The notes under the pieces were generated by a model. That model made no database searches, was not told the DNA's origin, and was given only the letters and a program-made list of their open reading frames with translations. Shown piece after piece: positions 10,047 through 19,006 of a stretch of 64,000 nucleotides of DNA. Made by a program: the position numbers and the translations under genes. The stretch is from Gammaproteobacteria bacterium (lineage in GTDB: Bacteria > Pseudomonadota > Gammaproteobacteria > Pseudomonadales > JADFDG01), in assembly GCA_018262975.1 (NCBI GenBank), contig JADFDG010000003.1, forward strand, positions 62,001 through 126,000, given 5' to 3'. Each line of letters opens with the position of its first letter. The first letter of the stretch is position 1.

Positions 10047-10586
10047 TCAGTTTCGCCGCGGAATATCACGCACGCGCACCGGGAACTGCCCGGTGCGCCG
10101 GTCGGCAAAGAAGTACTTCAGCGTCTTGTGCACCGTGGGGAACGCCAGTTCATCCCACGGGATTTCGTCCTCGGCGAACAGCCGCGTTTCCAGCGATTCC
10201 TCGCCCACCCCGTATTCGCCGTCCACCAGTTTGCCGCGGTAGAACACGTAGATCTGGTGGATGTGCGTGAGGTTGAACACCCCGTACAACTCGTCCAGCT
10301 CCACGCGCGCGGCGGCTTCCTCCCAGGTCTCGCGCGCGGCGCCCTCGGCCAGCGTCTCGCCGTTCTCCAGGAAGCCGGCCGGCAGGGTCCACAGGCCGCG
10401 GCGCGGCTCGATGGCGCGCCGGCACAGCAGCACCTTGTCGTCGTGCGTCACCAGGCAACCGGCGATCACCCGGGGGTTCTGGTAATGGATCACCTGGCAG
10501 GCCTTGCAGACATGGCGCGGCCGGGAGTCACCGGCGGGGATTTCGAAGGCCAGCTGGTTGCTGCCGCAGCTACTGCAAAAACGCAT
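10047..10586 (-). CDS. Nudix hydrolase with N-terminal zinc ribbon
   Basis: A 179-residue protein. Two CxxC pairs at the N-terminus ('CSSC' at 4-7 and 'CKAC' at 27-30) form a probable zinc ribbon, followed by a Nudix domain with the box 'GFLENGETLAEGAARETWEEAA'. The layout resembles the NADH pyrophosphatase-type zinc-ribbon Nudix proteins but is shorter than NudC. The substrate is probably a nucleoside diphosphate derivative, not determined. An in-frame extension upstream exists, but the ATG at 10586 begins exactly at the zinc ribbon. Confidence 0.87.
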   Translation of the reverse strand: MRFCSSCGSNQLAFEIPAGDSRPRHVCKACQVIHYQNPRVIAGCLVTHDDKVLLCRRAIEPRRGLWTLPAGFLENGETLAEGAARETWEEAAARVELDELYGVFNLTHIHQIYVFYRGKLVDGEYGVGEESLETRLFAEDEIPWDELAFPTVHKTLKYFFADRRTGQFPVRVRDIPRRN

Positions 10587-10617
10587 GACCCCTCCGGGGG
10601 CACAGTCCGGTCCGCCC

Positions 10618-10623
10618 ATTGTA
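10618..10623 (-). promoter_or_regulatory. -10-like box for the zinc-ribbon Nudix gene
   Basis: TACAAT on the minus strand, about 32 bases upstream of the Nudix ATG, in the 132-bp gap between the two divergent Nudix genes. No clear -35 was seen. Confidence 0.3.
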
Positions 10624-10718
10624 ACGGCGGGCGGTTGCGGCATCCCCCCGTTGCGCCGCGCGGCGGGCTGGGCGATAAAGGCGGTCATACGAGCGTTTGA
10701 AGTCCGCCTGCCGCCGCC

Positions 10719-11315
10719 ATGCTCGACCAGCTGATCGACCGCCTTCGCCACCACCACCCGGCGCCCCTCGAACAGGCGCTGCCGGACGCGTCCGTGCTGG
10801 TGCCGGTGACCGCGGTCGCGGCGCACCCGGAGCTGATCCTCACCCGTCGCGCGCTGACCATGAACTCCCATGCCGGCGAGGTGGCCTTCCCCGGCGGCAA
10901 GAAGGACGATACCGACACCGACCTGCTCGACACCGCCCTGCGCGAGAGCGAGGAGGAAATCGGGCTGGCGCGCAACGCCGTGCAGGTGGTGGGGCAACTC
11001 GCGCAGCTGCGCTCGCGCGCCGGCATCAAGGTGACGCCCTGGGTGGGACTGGTGCCGCCCGACGTGCCGCTCACGCCCAACCCGCAGGAACTCGATGCTA
11101 TCTTCCGCGTGCCGTTGCAGTTCTTCCTCGACAACCGCCCGCAGAACGACCACCTGGTGCGCTGGATGGGCAACGAGTTCCTGATGCCGACCTGGCGCTA
11201 CGACGACAAGGTGATCTGGGGCCTGACCGCCTATATCATCGTCGACCTGCTCAACACCGTGTACGACGCCGCGCTGGTAATGCCGGCACCGTCGATACAG
11301 CGCACCGCCAGCTGA
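10719..11315 (+). CDS. CoA pyrophosphatase-type Nudix hydrolase
   Basis: A 198-residue Nudix protein of the NudL/YeaB group, which cleaves coenzyme A to 3',5'-ADP and phosphopantetheine. The CoA-specific signature '[18 protein letters not shown]' precedes the Nudix box, whose catalytic end reads '[11 protein letters not shown]'. The family's long C-terminal helices are present. It is divergent from the other Nudix gene and lies 22 bp before the carbonic-anhydrase homologue, so it probably starts a short operon. Specificity is assigned by family resemblance only. Confidence 0.88.
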   Translation: MLDQLIDRLRHHHPAPLEQALPDASVLVPVTAVAAHPELILTRRALTMNSHAGEVAFPGGKKDDTDTDLLDTALRESEEEIGLARNAVQVVGQLAQLRSRAGIKVTPWVGLVPPDVPLTPNPQELDAIFRVPLQFFLDNRPQNDHLVRWMGNEFLMPTWRYDDKVIWGLTAYIIVDLLNTVYDAALVMPAPSIQRTAS

Positions 11316-11337
11316 ACCCTTCCTGCAGGATTTCCCG

Positions 11338-11859
11338 ATGCTCTATTCCCTCGGCGACAAGCGCGTGGAGACACGCGGCGAATACTACGTGGCGCCCAAT
11401 GCCACGGTGATCGGCGACGTGGTGCTGGAAAACAACGCCAGCGTCTGGTTCGGCGCCGTGGTGCGCGGCGACAACGACCGTATCGTGATCGGCGAGGACA
11501 GCAACGTGCAGGACGGCTCCGTGCTGCACACCGACCATGGCATGCCGCTGACCATCGGCAAGGGCGTGACCATCGGCCACCTGGTCATGCTGCACGGCTG
11601 CACCATCGGCGACTACTCGCTGATCGGCATCAACGCGGTGGTGCTCAACGGTGCGAAGATTGGCCGCAACTGCATCATCGGTGCCAACGCGCTCATCCCC
11701 GAGCGTGCCGAGATTCCCGACGGCTCCATTGTCATGGGCTCGCCCGGCAAGGTCGTCAAGCAGGTGCAGGATTTCCACCGTGGCATGCTGCAGGCCAGTG
11801 CGCTGCATTACGTGGAGAACGCGCGCCGCTACCGCGAACAGCTCAAGCCGCAGTCGTGA
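11338..11859 (+). CDS. Gamma-carbonic anhydrase family protein (YrdA-like)
   Basis: A 173-residue left-handed beta-helix protein built from hexapeptide repeats ('[24 protein letters not shown]', '[15 protein letters not shown]'). Metal-binding histidines are in 'VLHTDHG' and 'IGHLVMLHG', as in gamma-class carbonic anhydrases, and it is expected to trimerise. Members without the acidic loop, such as YrdA, often have little carbonic anhydrase activity, so catalysis is not assured. It is preceded by a CTGCAGGA ribosome site and followed at once by a DUF1289 gene. Confidence 0.9.
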   Translation: MLYSLGDKRVETRGEYYVAPNATVIGDVVLENNASVWFGAVVRGDNDRIVIGEDSNVQDGSVLHTDHGMPLTIGKGVTIGHLVMLHGCTIGDYSLIGINAVVLNGAKIGRNCIIGANALIPERAEIPDGSIVMGSPGKVVKQVQDFHRGMLQASALHYVENARRYREQLKPQS

Positions 11860-11869
11860 GCGGCCGGGC

Positions 11870-12079
11870 ATGAGCGAAAACAAGGGCGGCGGGGTGATCA
11901 GCGGCGTGCGCCAGGAGACGGTGCCGTCCCCCTGCGTGTCGATCTGCGCCCTCGATGACAAGGACATCTGCATCGGCTGCTTCCGTTCCGGCCGCGAGAT
12001 CAGCGACTGGGGCAAGTACGGCGACGACGAGAAGCGCGCCGTCCTGCGCCGCTGCGCCGAACGCGCCGCAACCATGTAG
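11870..12079 (+). CDS. DUF1289 small cysteine protein
   Basis: A 69-residue protein with the DUF1289 signature 'PCVSICALDDKDICIGCFRSGREISDW': four cysteines, C-x3-C-x7-C-x2-C, suggesting a small metal-binding fold. Function is unknown in the family. The start ATG lies 10 bases after the gamma-carbonic anhydrase stop. purT follows after 12 bp, so the three genes are probably co-transcribed. Confidence 0.85.
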   Translation: MSENKGGGVISGVRQETVPSPCVSICALDDKDICIGCFRSGREISDWGKYGDDEKRAVLRRCAERAATM

Positions 12080-12091
12080 AGAGGGGCTTCC

Positions 12092-13294
12092 ATGCATGAC
12101 GTGACCATCGGTACGCCGCTGTCGCCCACTGCCACCCGCGTACTGTTCTGTGGTGCCGGCGAACTCGGCAAGGAAGTAGTGATCGAACTGCAGCGCCTCG
12201 GTGTCGAGGTGATTGCCGTCGATCGCTACGCCAACGCGCCGGCCATGCAGGTGGCCCACCGCGCGCACGTCGTCAACATGCTCGATGGCGCTGCGCTGCG
12301 CCGCGTGATCGAGCAGGAAAAGCCGCACCTCATCGTGCCGGAGATCGAGGCCATCGCCACCGACACCCTGGTGGCCATGGAGCTGGAAGGCTGGAACGTC
12401 ATTCCCACCGCGCGCGCCGCGCAACTCACCATGAACCGCGAAGGCATCCGGCGCCTTGCTGCCGAGGAGCTGGGGCTGGCCACCTCGCCGTACCGCTTCG
12501 CCGACAACCACGCCGACTACGTCGCCGCGGTGCACGCCATCGGCCTGCCCTGCGTGGTGAAGCCGGTGATGTCCAGCTCCGGCAAGGGGCAGAGCACGGT
12601 GAAGACCCTGGCCGACATCGATGCCGCCTGGCAGTACGCGCAGGAAGGTGGCCGCGCCGGCGCGGGCAGGGTGATCGTCGAGGGTTTCATCGATTTCGAC
12701 TACGAGATCACGCAATTGACCGTGCGCCACCGTGATGCCACGGGCAACGTGGCAACCACCTTCTGCGACCCCATCGGCCATCGCCAGGTGCACGGTGATT
12801 ACGTGGAAAGCTGGCAGCCGCAACCGATGAGCCCGGCCGCGCTGGCCGAATCGCGGCGCGTCGCCGCGGCGGTCACCGGCGCGCTCGGCGGCCTCGGTAT
12901 CTTCGGGGTGGAGCTGTTCGTGAAGGGCGACCGCGTGTGGTTCAGCGAGGTGTCGCCGCGCCCGCACGACACCGGGCTGGTGACGCTGGTGTCGCAGGAC
13001 CTGTCGGAATTCGCGCTGCACGCGCGCGCCATCCTCGGCCTGCCGGTCCCGGTGATCCGCCAGCAGGGGCCCAGTGCCTCGGCGGTGGTGCTGGTGGACG
13101 GCCACTCCGACCAGCCGGCCTTCGGCAACCTGGCCGCGGCGCTGGCCGAGCCGGACACCGCCCTGCGGCTGTTCGGCAAGCCGGAGATCCGCGGTCACCG
13201 GCGCATGGGGGTGGCGCTGGCCCGCGCCGGAAGCATCGAGGATGCCCGTGCCAGGGCCTGCCGCGCCGCCGCCGCCGTCAGCGTCTCCTTGTAG
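12092..13294 (+). CDS. purT: Formate-dependent phosphoribosylglycinamide formyltransferase
   Basis: An ATP-grasp enzyme of 400 residues making formyl-GAR from GAR, formate and ATP: the folate-independent third step of purine synthesis. Visible: N-terminal '[21 protein letters not shown]', ATP-grasp '[12 protein letters not shown]' P-loop-like segment, and '[16 protein letters not shown]'. The C-terminal metal/ATP region is '[17 protein letters not shown]'. Length is as in E. coli. Its TAG stop lies inside a palindromic repeat element that starts at 13291. Confidence 0.96.
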   Translation: MHDVTIGTPLSPTATRVLFCGAGELGKEVVIELQRLGVEVIAVDRYANAPAMQVAHRAHVVNMLDGAALRRVIEQEKPHLIVPEIEAIATDTLVAMELEGWNVIPTARAAQLTMNREGIRRLAAEELGLATSPYRFADNHADYVAAVHAIGLPCVVKPVMSSSGKGQSTVKTLADIDAAWQYAQEGGRAGAGRVIVEGFIDFDYEITQLTVRHRDATGNVATTFCDPIGHRQVHGDYVESWQPQPMSPAALAESRRVAAAVTGALGGLGIFGVELFVKGDRVWFSEVSPRPHDTGLVTLVSQDLSEFALHARAILGLPVPVIRQQGPSASAVVLVDGHSDQPAFGNLAAALAEPDTALRLFGKPEIRGHRRMGVALARAGSIEDARARACRAAAAVSVSL

Positions 13295-13357
13295 AGAGGG
13301 GGTCATGCCCCGACGCTCTTGCCCTTCACCCCATCGGGGGCATGGCCCCCTCGCTAC
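13291..13357. repeat. Inverted pair of GGGGG-ATG-CCCCC palindromic elements
   Basis: Two copies of a short element in opposite orientation: 13291-13313 (plus; GTAGAGAGGGGG, then TCATGCCCC, then GA) and 13334-13357 (minus; the reverse complement with the core GGGGGCATGGCCCCC). They are separated by about 20 bases, so the transcript could form a long hairpin after purT. The first base triplet after G is the TAG stop codon of purT. Related copies occur at about 20.77, 25.26-25.35 and 27.44-27.54 kb. Confidence 0.85.
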
Positions 13358-13378
13358 AGGCCGGCGGGCGTTTGACTC

Positions 13379-13398
13379 TTTAGAGTAAATACTCTAAA
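13379..13398. promoter_or_regulatory. 20-bp palindrome, probable operator of the aldehyde dehydrogenase gene
   Basis: TTTAGAGTAAATACTCTAAA: 9-bp arms (TTTAGAGTA / TACTCTAAA) around AA. It is AT-rich within a very GC-rich region and lies 91 bp before the ATG of the aldehyde dehydrogenase. Its size and symmetry fit a dimeric regulator (for example TetR, MarR or GntR type); no candidate regulator gene is adjacent. Confidence 0.65.
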
Positions 13399-13489
13399 AC
13401 GCTCTGGTCACCCCGGGGAGGGTGGCCCGTGGTGCCAGAGGACCGGCGCCGGCGACCTTCCCCGATCCATCACGAACGAGGACTCCACC

Positions 13490-14935
13490 ATGGTTGCCAA
13501 CCTCACCGCCGTCGCCACCCAGAGCCAGGAACTCAAGGATCTGCACCGGATCTTCGAGGCGCAGCGCGCCGCGTATGCCAAGCACCGTTACCCGGGTGCC
13601 GCCGAGCGCATCGCCCATCTCAACAAGCTGCATGCCGGCCTGGTGAAGTGGAAGAACATCTTCGCCGAGGAAGTGAGCAAGGATTTCGGTCACCGTTCGC
13701 AGGACGAAACGCTGTTCGCCGAAGTACTGACCTCGCTGGAAGGCATCAAGTACCACGCCAAGCACGTGCGTGGCTGGATGAAGCCGGAGAAGCGCCACGT
13801 GCCGATGATGCACCAGCCGGCCAGCGCGCGGATCGTTTACCAGCCGGTGGGCGTGGTCGGCATCATCGTGCCGTGGAACTACCCGATCTTCCTGGCCACC
13901 GGCCCGCTGATGGCCGCGCTCGCCGCCGGCAACCGCGTGATGATCAAGATGTCCAGCTTCACGCCGCACCTGGCGGAAGCGATGAAGAAGATGATCGCCG
14001 AGAACTTCGCCGAGGACCACGTCACGGTCATCACCGGCAAGGGCGAGATTTCCGATGCCTTCTCGCGCCTGCCGTTCGACCACATCCTGTTCACCGGTTC
14101 GACCAACGTCGGCCGCCAGATCATGAGCTACGCCTCGGCGAACCTCACGCCGGTGACCCTCGAGCTCGGCGGCAAGAGCCCGGTCATCATCCACGAATCG
14201 TTCCCGATCAAGGATGCCGTGCCGCGCATTGCCTTCGGCAAGTGCTGGAACGCCGGCCAGACCTGCGTGGCCCCGGACCACCTGCTGTGCCCGCGCGGCA
14301 AGGTCGACGAGTTCGTGCGCGAGTTCACCGCCCAGGTCAGCTCGATGTACCCGACCGGCATGCTGCACAACAAGGACTTCACCAGCGTCGTCAACAGCAA
14401 GCAGTACACCCGCATCCAGGGCTACCTGCAGGACGCGCGCGAGAAGGGCGCGAAGATCATCGAGATCAACCCGGCCAACGAGAAGTTCGAGAACACCCAC
14501 AAGATCCCGGTCACCCTGGTGCTGAACGTCACCGACGACATGGAGATCATGAAGAACGAGATCTTCGGCCCGGTGCTGCCGATCAAGGCCTACGACTCCC
14601 TCGAGGAGGCGATCAACTACGTCAACTCGCGTCCGCGCCCGCTGGCGCTGTACTACTTCGACTACAACAGCGGCCGCGCCGAGTTCGTCGAGACGCACAC
14701 CTGCTCGGGCGGCATGTGCGTGAACGACACCATGTCGCACGTGGGCATCGATGACCTGCCGTTCGGTGGCGTGGGTCCGGCCGGCATGGGCCGCTATCAC
14801 GGCAAGGAAGGCTTCATCACCCTGTCGAACGCGCGCTCGGTGCTGCAGCGTGGCAAGTTCTACGCGGTGAAGATGCTGCTGCCGCCGTTCAACAAGGGCA
14901 TGCACAACTTCATCAAGAACAACCTGCTGAAGTAA
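13490..14935 (+). CDS. Coniferyl-aldehyde-dehydrogenase-type ALDH
   Basis: NAD(P)-dependent aldehyde dehydrogenase of 481 residues. Catalytic Cys259 in 'GQTCVAPDHLL', general base Glu225 in 'LELGGKSP', and cofactor-binding 'GVVGIIVPWNYP' and 'FTGSTNVGR' are all present. The length and the 'APDHLL' sequence resemble the coniferyl aldehyde dehydrogenase (CalB) and class 3 fatty-aldehyde branch, so the substrate may be an aromatic or a long-chain aldehyde. The hydrophobic C-terminal tail ('LLPPFNKGMHNFIKNNLL') could touch the membrane. It is preceded by an ACGAGGA ribosome site and an upstream palindrome, and appears to be a single-gene unit. Confidence 0.9.
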   Translation: MVANLTAVATQSQELKDLHRIFEAQRAAYAKHRYPGAAERIAHLNKLHAGLVKWKNIFAEEVSKDFGHRSQDETLFAEVLTSLEGIKYHAKHVRGWMKPEKRHVPMMHQPASARIVYQPVGVVGIIVPWNYPIFLATGPLMAALAAGNRVMIKMSSFTPHLAEAMKKMIAENFAEDHVTVITGKGEISDAFSRLPFDHILFTGSTNVGRQIMSYASANLTPVTLELGGKSPVIIHESFPIKDAVPRIAFGKCWNAGQTCVAPDHLLCPRGKVDEFVREFTAQVSSMYPTGMLHNKDFTSVVNSKQYTRIQGYLQDAREKGAKIIEINPANEKFENTHKIPVTLVLNVTDDMEIMKNEIFGPVLPIKAYDSLEEAINYVNSRPRPLALYYFDYNSGRAEFVETHTCSGGMCVNDTMSHVGIDDLPFGGVGPAGMGRYHGKEGFITLSNARSVLQRGKFYAVKMLLPPFNKGMHNFIKNNLLK

Positions 14936-14953
14936 ACGCGGCTGCACGACCGG

Positions 14954-14978
14954 GAAAGGGGGGCTTGGCCCCCCTTTC
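14954..14978. terminator. Terminator-like hairpin after the ALDH gene
   Basis: GAAAGGGGGG (14954-14963) pairs perfectly with CCCCCCTTTC (14969-14978) around a 5-base loop. The short T run on one strand and A run on the other suit a bidirectional terminator between the convergent ALDH and CorC-like genes. Confidence 0.7.
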
Positions 14979-14995
14979 GCGCGTCCGGGGCCTGC

Positions 14996-16303
14996 TCATT
15001 GCCCGTCGATCCAGTCGCGCTGCGGCCCCGGCCGGTGGCGCCGCAGGCGCGCGGTGTGCACGCGGTTTTCCTCCACGCGCAGGATCTCGATCACGTAGTC
15101 GGCGATCCGCACCGAGACGTTGCTCTCCGGCATCGCCTCCAGTTCCTCGATCACCAGGCCGTTGAGCGTCTTCGGCCCGTCGGTGGGCAGGTCCCAGTTC
15201 AGCGTGCGGTTGATCTCGCGGATGCTCGCGGTGCCCTCGATCAGGAAGGAACCGTCGGCTTCCGGGTGGATGTCAGGGGTCGCCTGCGCCACGTTGGTGG
15301 TGAACTCGCCGACGATCTCCTCGAGGATGTCCTCCAGCGTCACCAGGCCCTGCACGTCGCCGTACTCGTCCACCACGATGCCGATGCGCCGGCGCACCTG
15401 GCGGAAGTTGAGCAGCTGCGTATGCAGCGGCGTGCCCTCGGGCACGAAGTAGGGCTCGGCGGCAATGGCCAGGATGGCGGCCTTGGTGATGTCCTTCTGC
15501 ATCAGCAGCGCGTTGGTCTTGCGCAGGTGCAGGATGCCCAGCAGGTTGTTGATGTCGCCCTTCCACACGGCCAGCCGCGTGTGCTGCGAGCGACGCAACT
15601 GTTCCACGATCCTGTCGAGGTCGTCGTCCAGGTCGATGCCGGCGATCTCGTTGCGCGGCACCATGATGTCCTCGACGGTGATTTCCTCCAGGTCGAGGAT
15701 GTTCAGCAGCATCTTCTGGTGGGTTTCGGGGATCAGGCCGCTGGCCTCGTGCACCACCGTGCGCAACTCTTCCGGCGACAGCTGTTGCGGCCGGCCGGCG
15801 TCGGAAGCCGCATTGATGCCGAACAGCCGCAGCAGGTTGTTGCTGAAGGCATTGGTCAGCCAGACCAGCGGCGACAACACCCTGAGCAGCGGCTTCAGCA
15901 CCCACGCCATGGGGAAGGCCACGTGCTCCGGGCGGCTCACCGCGAAGGTCTTGGGCGTGACTTCGCTGAACAGGATCAGCGCCACGGTGAAGGCCACCGG
16001 TGCGGCGATGAGCACCGTGGGTGATTCGCCGAAGTGATGGGTGACCAGCAGCGAGAAGATGAACGTGGCGCCGACGTTCACCAGGTTGTTGCCGATCAGG
16101 ATGACGCCGATCAGCCGGTCCGGGCGTGCCAGCAGTTGCTGGGCGCGGCGCGCGCTGCGATGGCCGCTGTTGGCGAGGTGGCGCAGCCGGTAGCGGTTGA
16201 GTGCCATCATGCCGGTCTCCGTGGCGGAGAACAGCGCCGACAGCACCAGCAGGATGGCCAGCGCGCCGAGCAGCGTGCCGGTGGATAGCGGCAGTTCGTC
16301 CAC
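14996..16303 (-). CDS. CNNM/CorC-family membrane protein with CBS domains
   Basis: A 435-residue HlyC/CorC-type protein. An N-terminal DUF21/CNNM membrane domain with about four helices (residues 5-190; 'SALFSATETGMMALN' is the family signature) is followed by paired CBS domains (about 205-330) and a C-terminal CorC_HlyC domain (about 345-425). Such proteins act in Mg2+/Co2+ efflux or tolerance. The start is GTG at 16303, one base after the stop of the preceding CcsA-like gene, so translation is probably coupled. The ccsA-like/corC-like pair facing away from ffh is a common gammaproteobacterial arrangement. Confidence 0.9.
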   Translation of the reverse strand: MDELPLSTGTLLGALAILLVLSALFSATETGMMALNRYRLRHLANSGHRSARRAQQLLARPDRLIGVILIGNNLVNVGATFIFSLLVTHHFGESPTVLIAAPVAFTVALILFSEVTPKTFAVSRPEHVAFPMAWVLKPLLRVLSPLVWLTNAFSNNLLRLFGINAASDAGRPQQLSPEELRTVVHEASGLIPETHQKMLLNILDLEEITVEDIMVPRNEIAGIDLDDDLDRIVEQLRRSQHTRLAVWKGDINNLLGILHLRKTNALLMQKDITKAAILAIAAEPYFVPEGTPLHTQLLNFRQVRRRIGIVVDEYGDVQGLVTLEDILEEIVGEFTTNVAQATPDIHPEADGSFLIEGTASIREINRTLNWDLPTDGPKTLNGLVIEELEAMPESNVSVRIADYVIEILRVEENRVHTARLRRHRPGPQRDWIDGQ

Positions 16304-16304
16304 G

Positions 16305-17102
16305 TCAGCCGCGCTGCAGCACCAGTTCGAGCACGAACTTGCTGCCGAAGAAGGCGACCACCAGCAGCACGAAGGCCGCCACCGTCCAGCGTACCGCGGT
16401 GCGGCCGCGCCAGCCCGCCACGCGGTGACCCACCAGCAGCGCGCCCAGTGCCGCCCAGCCGGCAATGGAAAGCACGGTCTTGTGCACCAGGTGCTGGGCG
16501 AAGAAGTCATCGACGTACAGCAGGCCGGCCAGCAGCGCCAGCGTCAGCAGCACGAAGCCGATGGCGACCTGCTCGAACAGGATCGCTTCCATGGTCTGGA
16601 TCGGGGGCAGCGTGCGCAGCATGCCGGCCACGCGGTGTTCGCGGAAACGCCGGTTCTGGATGGCCAGCAGCACGGCGTGCACGGTGGCCATCGCCAGCAC
16701 CGCGTAGGCCAGCAACGACAGCACGATGTGTGCGCCGACGCCGGTGGAGAAGTGGCGCGGTGCGTAACGGTCGTGCAGCAGCGCCGACAGCACCAGCAGC
16801 ACGCAGGCGATGGGGTAGGCGCCCACCGACACCGCGGCCACCGGGCGGAACAGGCTGGTGATGATGGCGATCAGCGCCACCAGCAGGCCCACCAGCGAGC
16901 CGGCGGAAAACAGGCCCAGCTCGATGCCGTCGGGCGTGAAGAGGGTCAGCCCGGCATGGGTCCCGTGCAGGACCACCGCGGCGAAGCCGGCGTACAGGAA
17001 GAAGGCCCGGTTGCCGGGATGCCCGGAGCGCACCTGCCGCGCGATGTGCGCGGTGGCGACCAGGTAAAGGGCGCTGGCGAGGAAGACGATCAGCAGGGTC
17101 AT
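16305..17102 (-). CDS. CcsA/YpjD-type cytochrome c assembly family protein
   Basis: An inner-membrane protein of 265 residues with about eight helices and the CcsA/CcmC-type signature. Candidate heme-handling histidines are found near 'GTHAGLTLF' and 'HIVLSLLAYAVLAMATVHAV'; the tryptophan-rich WWD motif of true CcmC/CcmF is not obvious. YpjD-type proteins beside ffh are widespread, and a role in cytochrome c maturation is inferred only from homology. It shares a short intergenic promoter region with ffh. Confidence 0.85.
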   Translation of the reverse strand: MTLLIVFLASALYLVATAHIARQVRSGHPGNRAFFLYAGFAAVVLHGTHAGLTLFTPDGIELGLFSAGSLVGLLVALIAIITSLFRPVAAVSVGAYPIACVLLVLSALLHDRYAPRHFSTGVGAHIVLSLLAYAVLAMATVHAVLLAIQNRRFREHRVAGMLRTLPPIQTMEAILFEQVAIGFVLLTLALLAGLLYVDDFFAQHLVHKTVLSIAGWAALGALLVGHRVAGWRGRTAVRWTVAAFVLLVVAFFGSKFVLELVLQRG

Positions 17103-17123
17103 GTCCGGGGTCCGTTGCAGATC

Positions 17124-17131
17124 AGTATAAT
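17124..17131. promoter_or_regulatory. Overlapping divergent -10 boxes for ffh and the ccsA-like gene
   Basis: TATAAT on the plus strand (17126-17131) overlaps TATACT on the minus strand (17124-17129) in the 69-bp gap between the two divergent genes. The -35 boxes are weak on both sides. Confidence 0.5.
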
Positions 17132-17171
17132 GCCCGACCCGCGGTCATAGCGTACCTGTTCCGGAGCCACC

Positions 17172-18581
17172 ATGTTCGAAAGCCTATCCGAGCGCCTTGG
17201 GCAGAGCCTGCGCAACCTTACCGGGCAGGGGCGCCTGACCGAGGACAACATCAAGGACTCCTTGCGCGAAGTGCGCATGGCGCTGCTGGAGGCCGACGTG
17301 GCCCTGCCGGTGGTCAAGGAGTTCGTCGACCAGGTCAAGACCAAGGCCCTCGGCCAGGAAGTGCTGGCCAGCATCAACCCCGGCCAGGCCTTCGTGAAGA
17401 TCGTCTACGACGAACTCACCGCGGTGATGGGCGCGGCCAACGAGGACCTCAAGCTCAACGTCGTGCCGCCGGCGATCATCCTCATGGCCGGCCTGCAGGG
17501 TGCGGGCAAGACCACCACCGTCGCCAAGCTGGCGCGCTTCCTCAAGGAGCGCCAGAAGAAGAAGGTGCTGGTGGTGTCCGCCGACGTTTACCGCCCGGCC
17601 GCCATCAAGCAGCTGGAAACGCTGGCGAAGGACGTGGGCGTGGGCTTCGTGCCCAGCGACGCCGCGCGCAAGCCGGTGGACATCGTCAACGATGCCATCG
17701 GCGAAGCGCGCCGCCAGGTCGCGGACGTGCTCATTGTCGACACCGCCGGTCGCCTGGCCATCGACGAGGAAATGATGGCGGAGATCCGTGCGCTGCACGC
17801 CGCCATCAAGCCGCACGAAACGCTGTTCGTGGTCGACGCCATGACCGGCCAGGACGCGGCCAACACCGCGCGCGCCTTCAACGAGGCGCTGCCGCTGACC
17901 GGCGTGATCCTCACCAAGGCCGACGGCGACGCGCGCGGCGGCGCCGCGCTGTCGGTGCGCCAGCTCACCGGCAAGCCGATCAAGTTCCTCGGCATGGGCG
18001 AGAAGACCGAGGCGCTCGAGCCGTTCCACCCGGACCGCGTCGCGCAGCGCATTCTCGGCATGGGCGACATCCTGTCGCTGGTCGAGGAAGCCGAGCGCAA
18101 GCTCGACAAGGCCAAGGCGGAGAAACTCGCCAAGAAGCTGAAGAAGGGCAAGGGCTTCGACTTCGAGGACATGCTCGACCAGTTCCAGCAGATGCGCTCG
18201 ATGGGCGGCATGGCCGGCCTGCTCGACAAACTGCCCGGCATGGGCCAGATGGCCAAGGCCGCGCAGGATGCGGTGCACGACAAGTCGATCAAGCGCATGG
18301 AGGCGCTGATCCAGTCGATGACGCCGGAAGAGCGCCGCGACCCGGACCTGATTTCCGGGCGTCGCAAGATGCGCATCGCCAAGGGCGCCGGCCAGGAGAT
18401 CCAGGACCTCAACCGCCTGCTCAAGCAGCAGAAGATGATGTCCAAGATGATGAAGCAGATGGCCAGCAAGGGCGGCATGCAGAAGATGGCGCGCGCCCTT
18501 GGCGGCGCGCTGGGCGGCAAGGGCCCGGGTGGCATGCCCCCGGGCGGGCTGCCGCCGCCGGGAATGCCGCCCCGGCGTTGA
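17172..18581 (+). CDS. ffh: Signal recognition particle protein Ffh
   Basis: GTPase subunit of the bacterial SRP. It binds 4.5S RNA and targets nascent membrane proteins to FtsY/SecYEG. 469 residues: N domain (1-95), G domain with 'GLQGAGKTTTVAKL' P-loop, 'DTAGRL' and 'TKADGD' (about 100-295), and the Met-rich M domain (about 325-450). The RNA-binding segment 'RRDPDLISGRRKMRIAKGAG' is present. The tail is an unusual Gly/Pro/Met-rich stretch of about 25 residues. No RNA gene for 4.5S RNA was seen nearby. Confidence 0.97.
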   Translation: MFESLSERLGQSLRNLTGQGRLTEDNIKDSLREVRMALLEADVALPVVKEFVDQVKTKALGQEVLASINPGQAFVKIVYDELTAVMGAANEDLKLNVVPPAIILMAGLQGAGKTTTVAKLARFLKERQKKKVLVVSADVYRPAAIKQLETLAKDVGVGFVPSDAARKPVDIVNDAIGEARRQVADVLIVDTAGRLAIDEEMMAEIRALHAAIKPHETLFVVDAMTGQDAANTARAFNEALPLTGVILTKADGDARGGAALSVRQLTGKPIKFLGMGEKTEALEPFHPDRVAQRILGMGDILSLVEEAERKLDKAKAEKLAKKLKKGKGFDFEDMLDQFQQMRSMGGMAGLLDKLPGMGQMAKAAQDAVHDKSIKRMEALIQSMTPEERRDPDLISGRRKMRIAKGAGQEIQDLNRLLKQQKMMSKMMKQMASKGGMQKMARALGGALGGKGPGGMPPGGLPPPGMPPRR

Positions 18582-18643
18582 CCCCGGCGGGGAGCGGGCT
18601 GACCGTTCGTCGGCCCTCCGGCGAGGAAAATTCGGTGCAGGGC

Positions 18644-18672
18644 TTTTAATGCCAAACCGCCCTGCGTATACT
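18644..18672 (+). promoter_or_regulatory. Probable promoter of the rpsP-rimM-trmD-rplS operon
   Basis: TATACT -10 (18667-18672) with a 17-base spacer to a weak TTTTAA -35 (18644-18649), 80 bases before the rpsP ATG. Confidence 0.5.
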
Positions 18673-18752
18673 GCGCGCCCTCTCGCCCCCCTGGCCCCTG
18701 GCCGGTGGCGGTGCGGCGATAGCTGTTTTGAAAAGAATCAGGGTATAGACCA

Positions 18753-19001
18753 ATGGTAGTGATTCGTCTGGCTCGCGGCGGCGCCAAGAAGCGTCCGTTC
18801 TACAACCTGGTCGTAGCCGACCGCCGTGCAGCGGCCACCGGCCGTTTCGTCGAGCGCATCGGTTACTTCAACCCGATCGCCGCCGGCGGCGAGAAGCGCC
18901 TGGAAATCGACCAGGCCCGCTACGACTACTGGCTCGCCAATGGCGCCCAGCCGTCGCCGCGCGTTGCCGACCTGGTCGCCCAGGCGGCCAAGCAGGGCTG
19001 A
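18753..19001 (+). CDS. rpsP: 30S ribosomal protein S16
   Basis: An 82-residue S16 with the signature '[25 protein letters not shown]' and '[11 protein letters not shown]'. It binds 16S rRNA in the body of the small subunit and aids its assembly. It is the first gene of the conserved rpsP-rimM-trmD-rplS operon; rimM begins 5 bases after its stop. Confidence 0.98.
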   Translation: MVVIRLARGGAKKRPFYNLVVADRRAAATGRFVERIGYFNPIAAGGEKRLEIDQARYDYWLANGAQPSPRVADLVAQAAKQG

Positions 19002-19006
19002 TCGCG

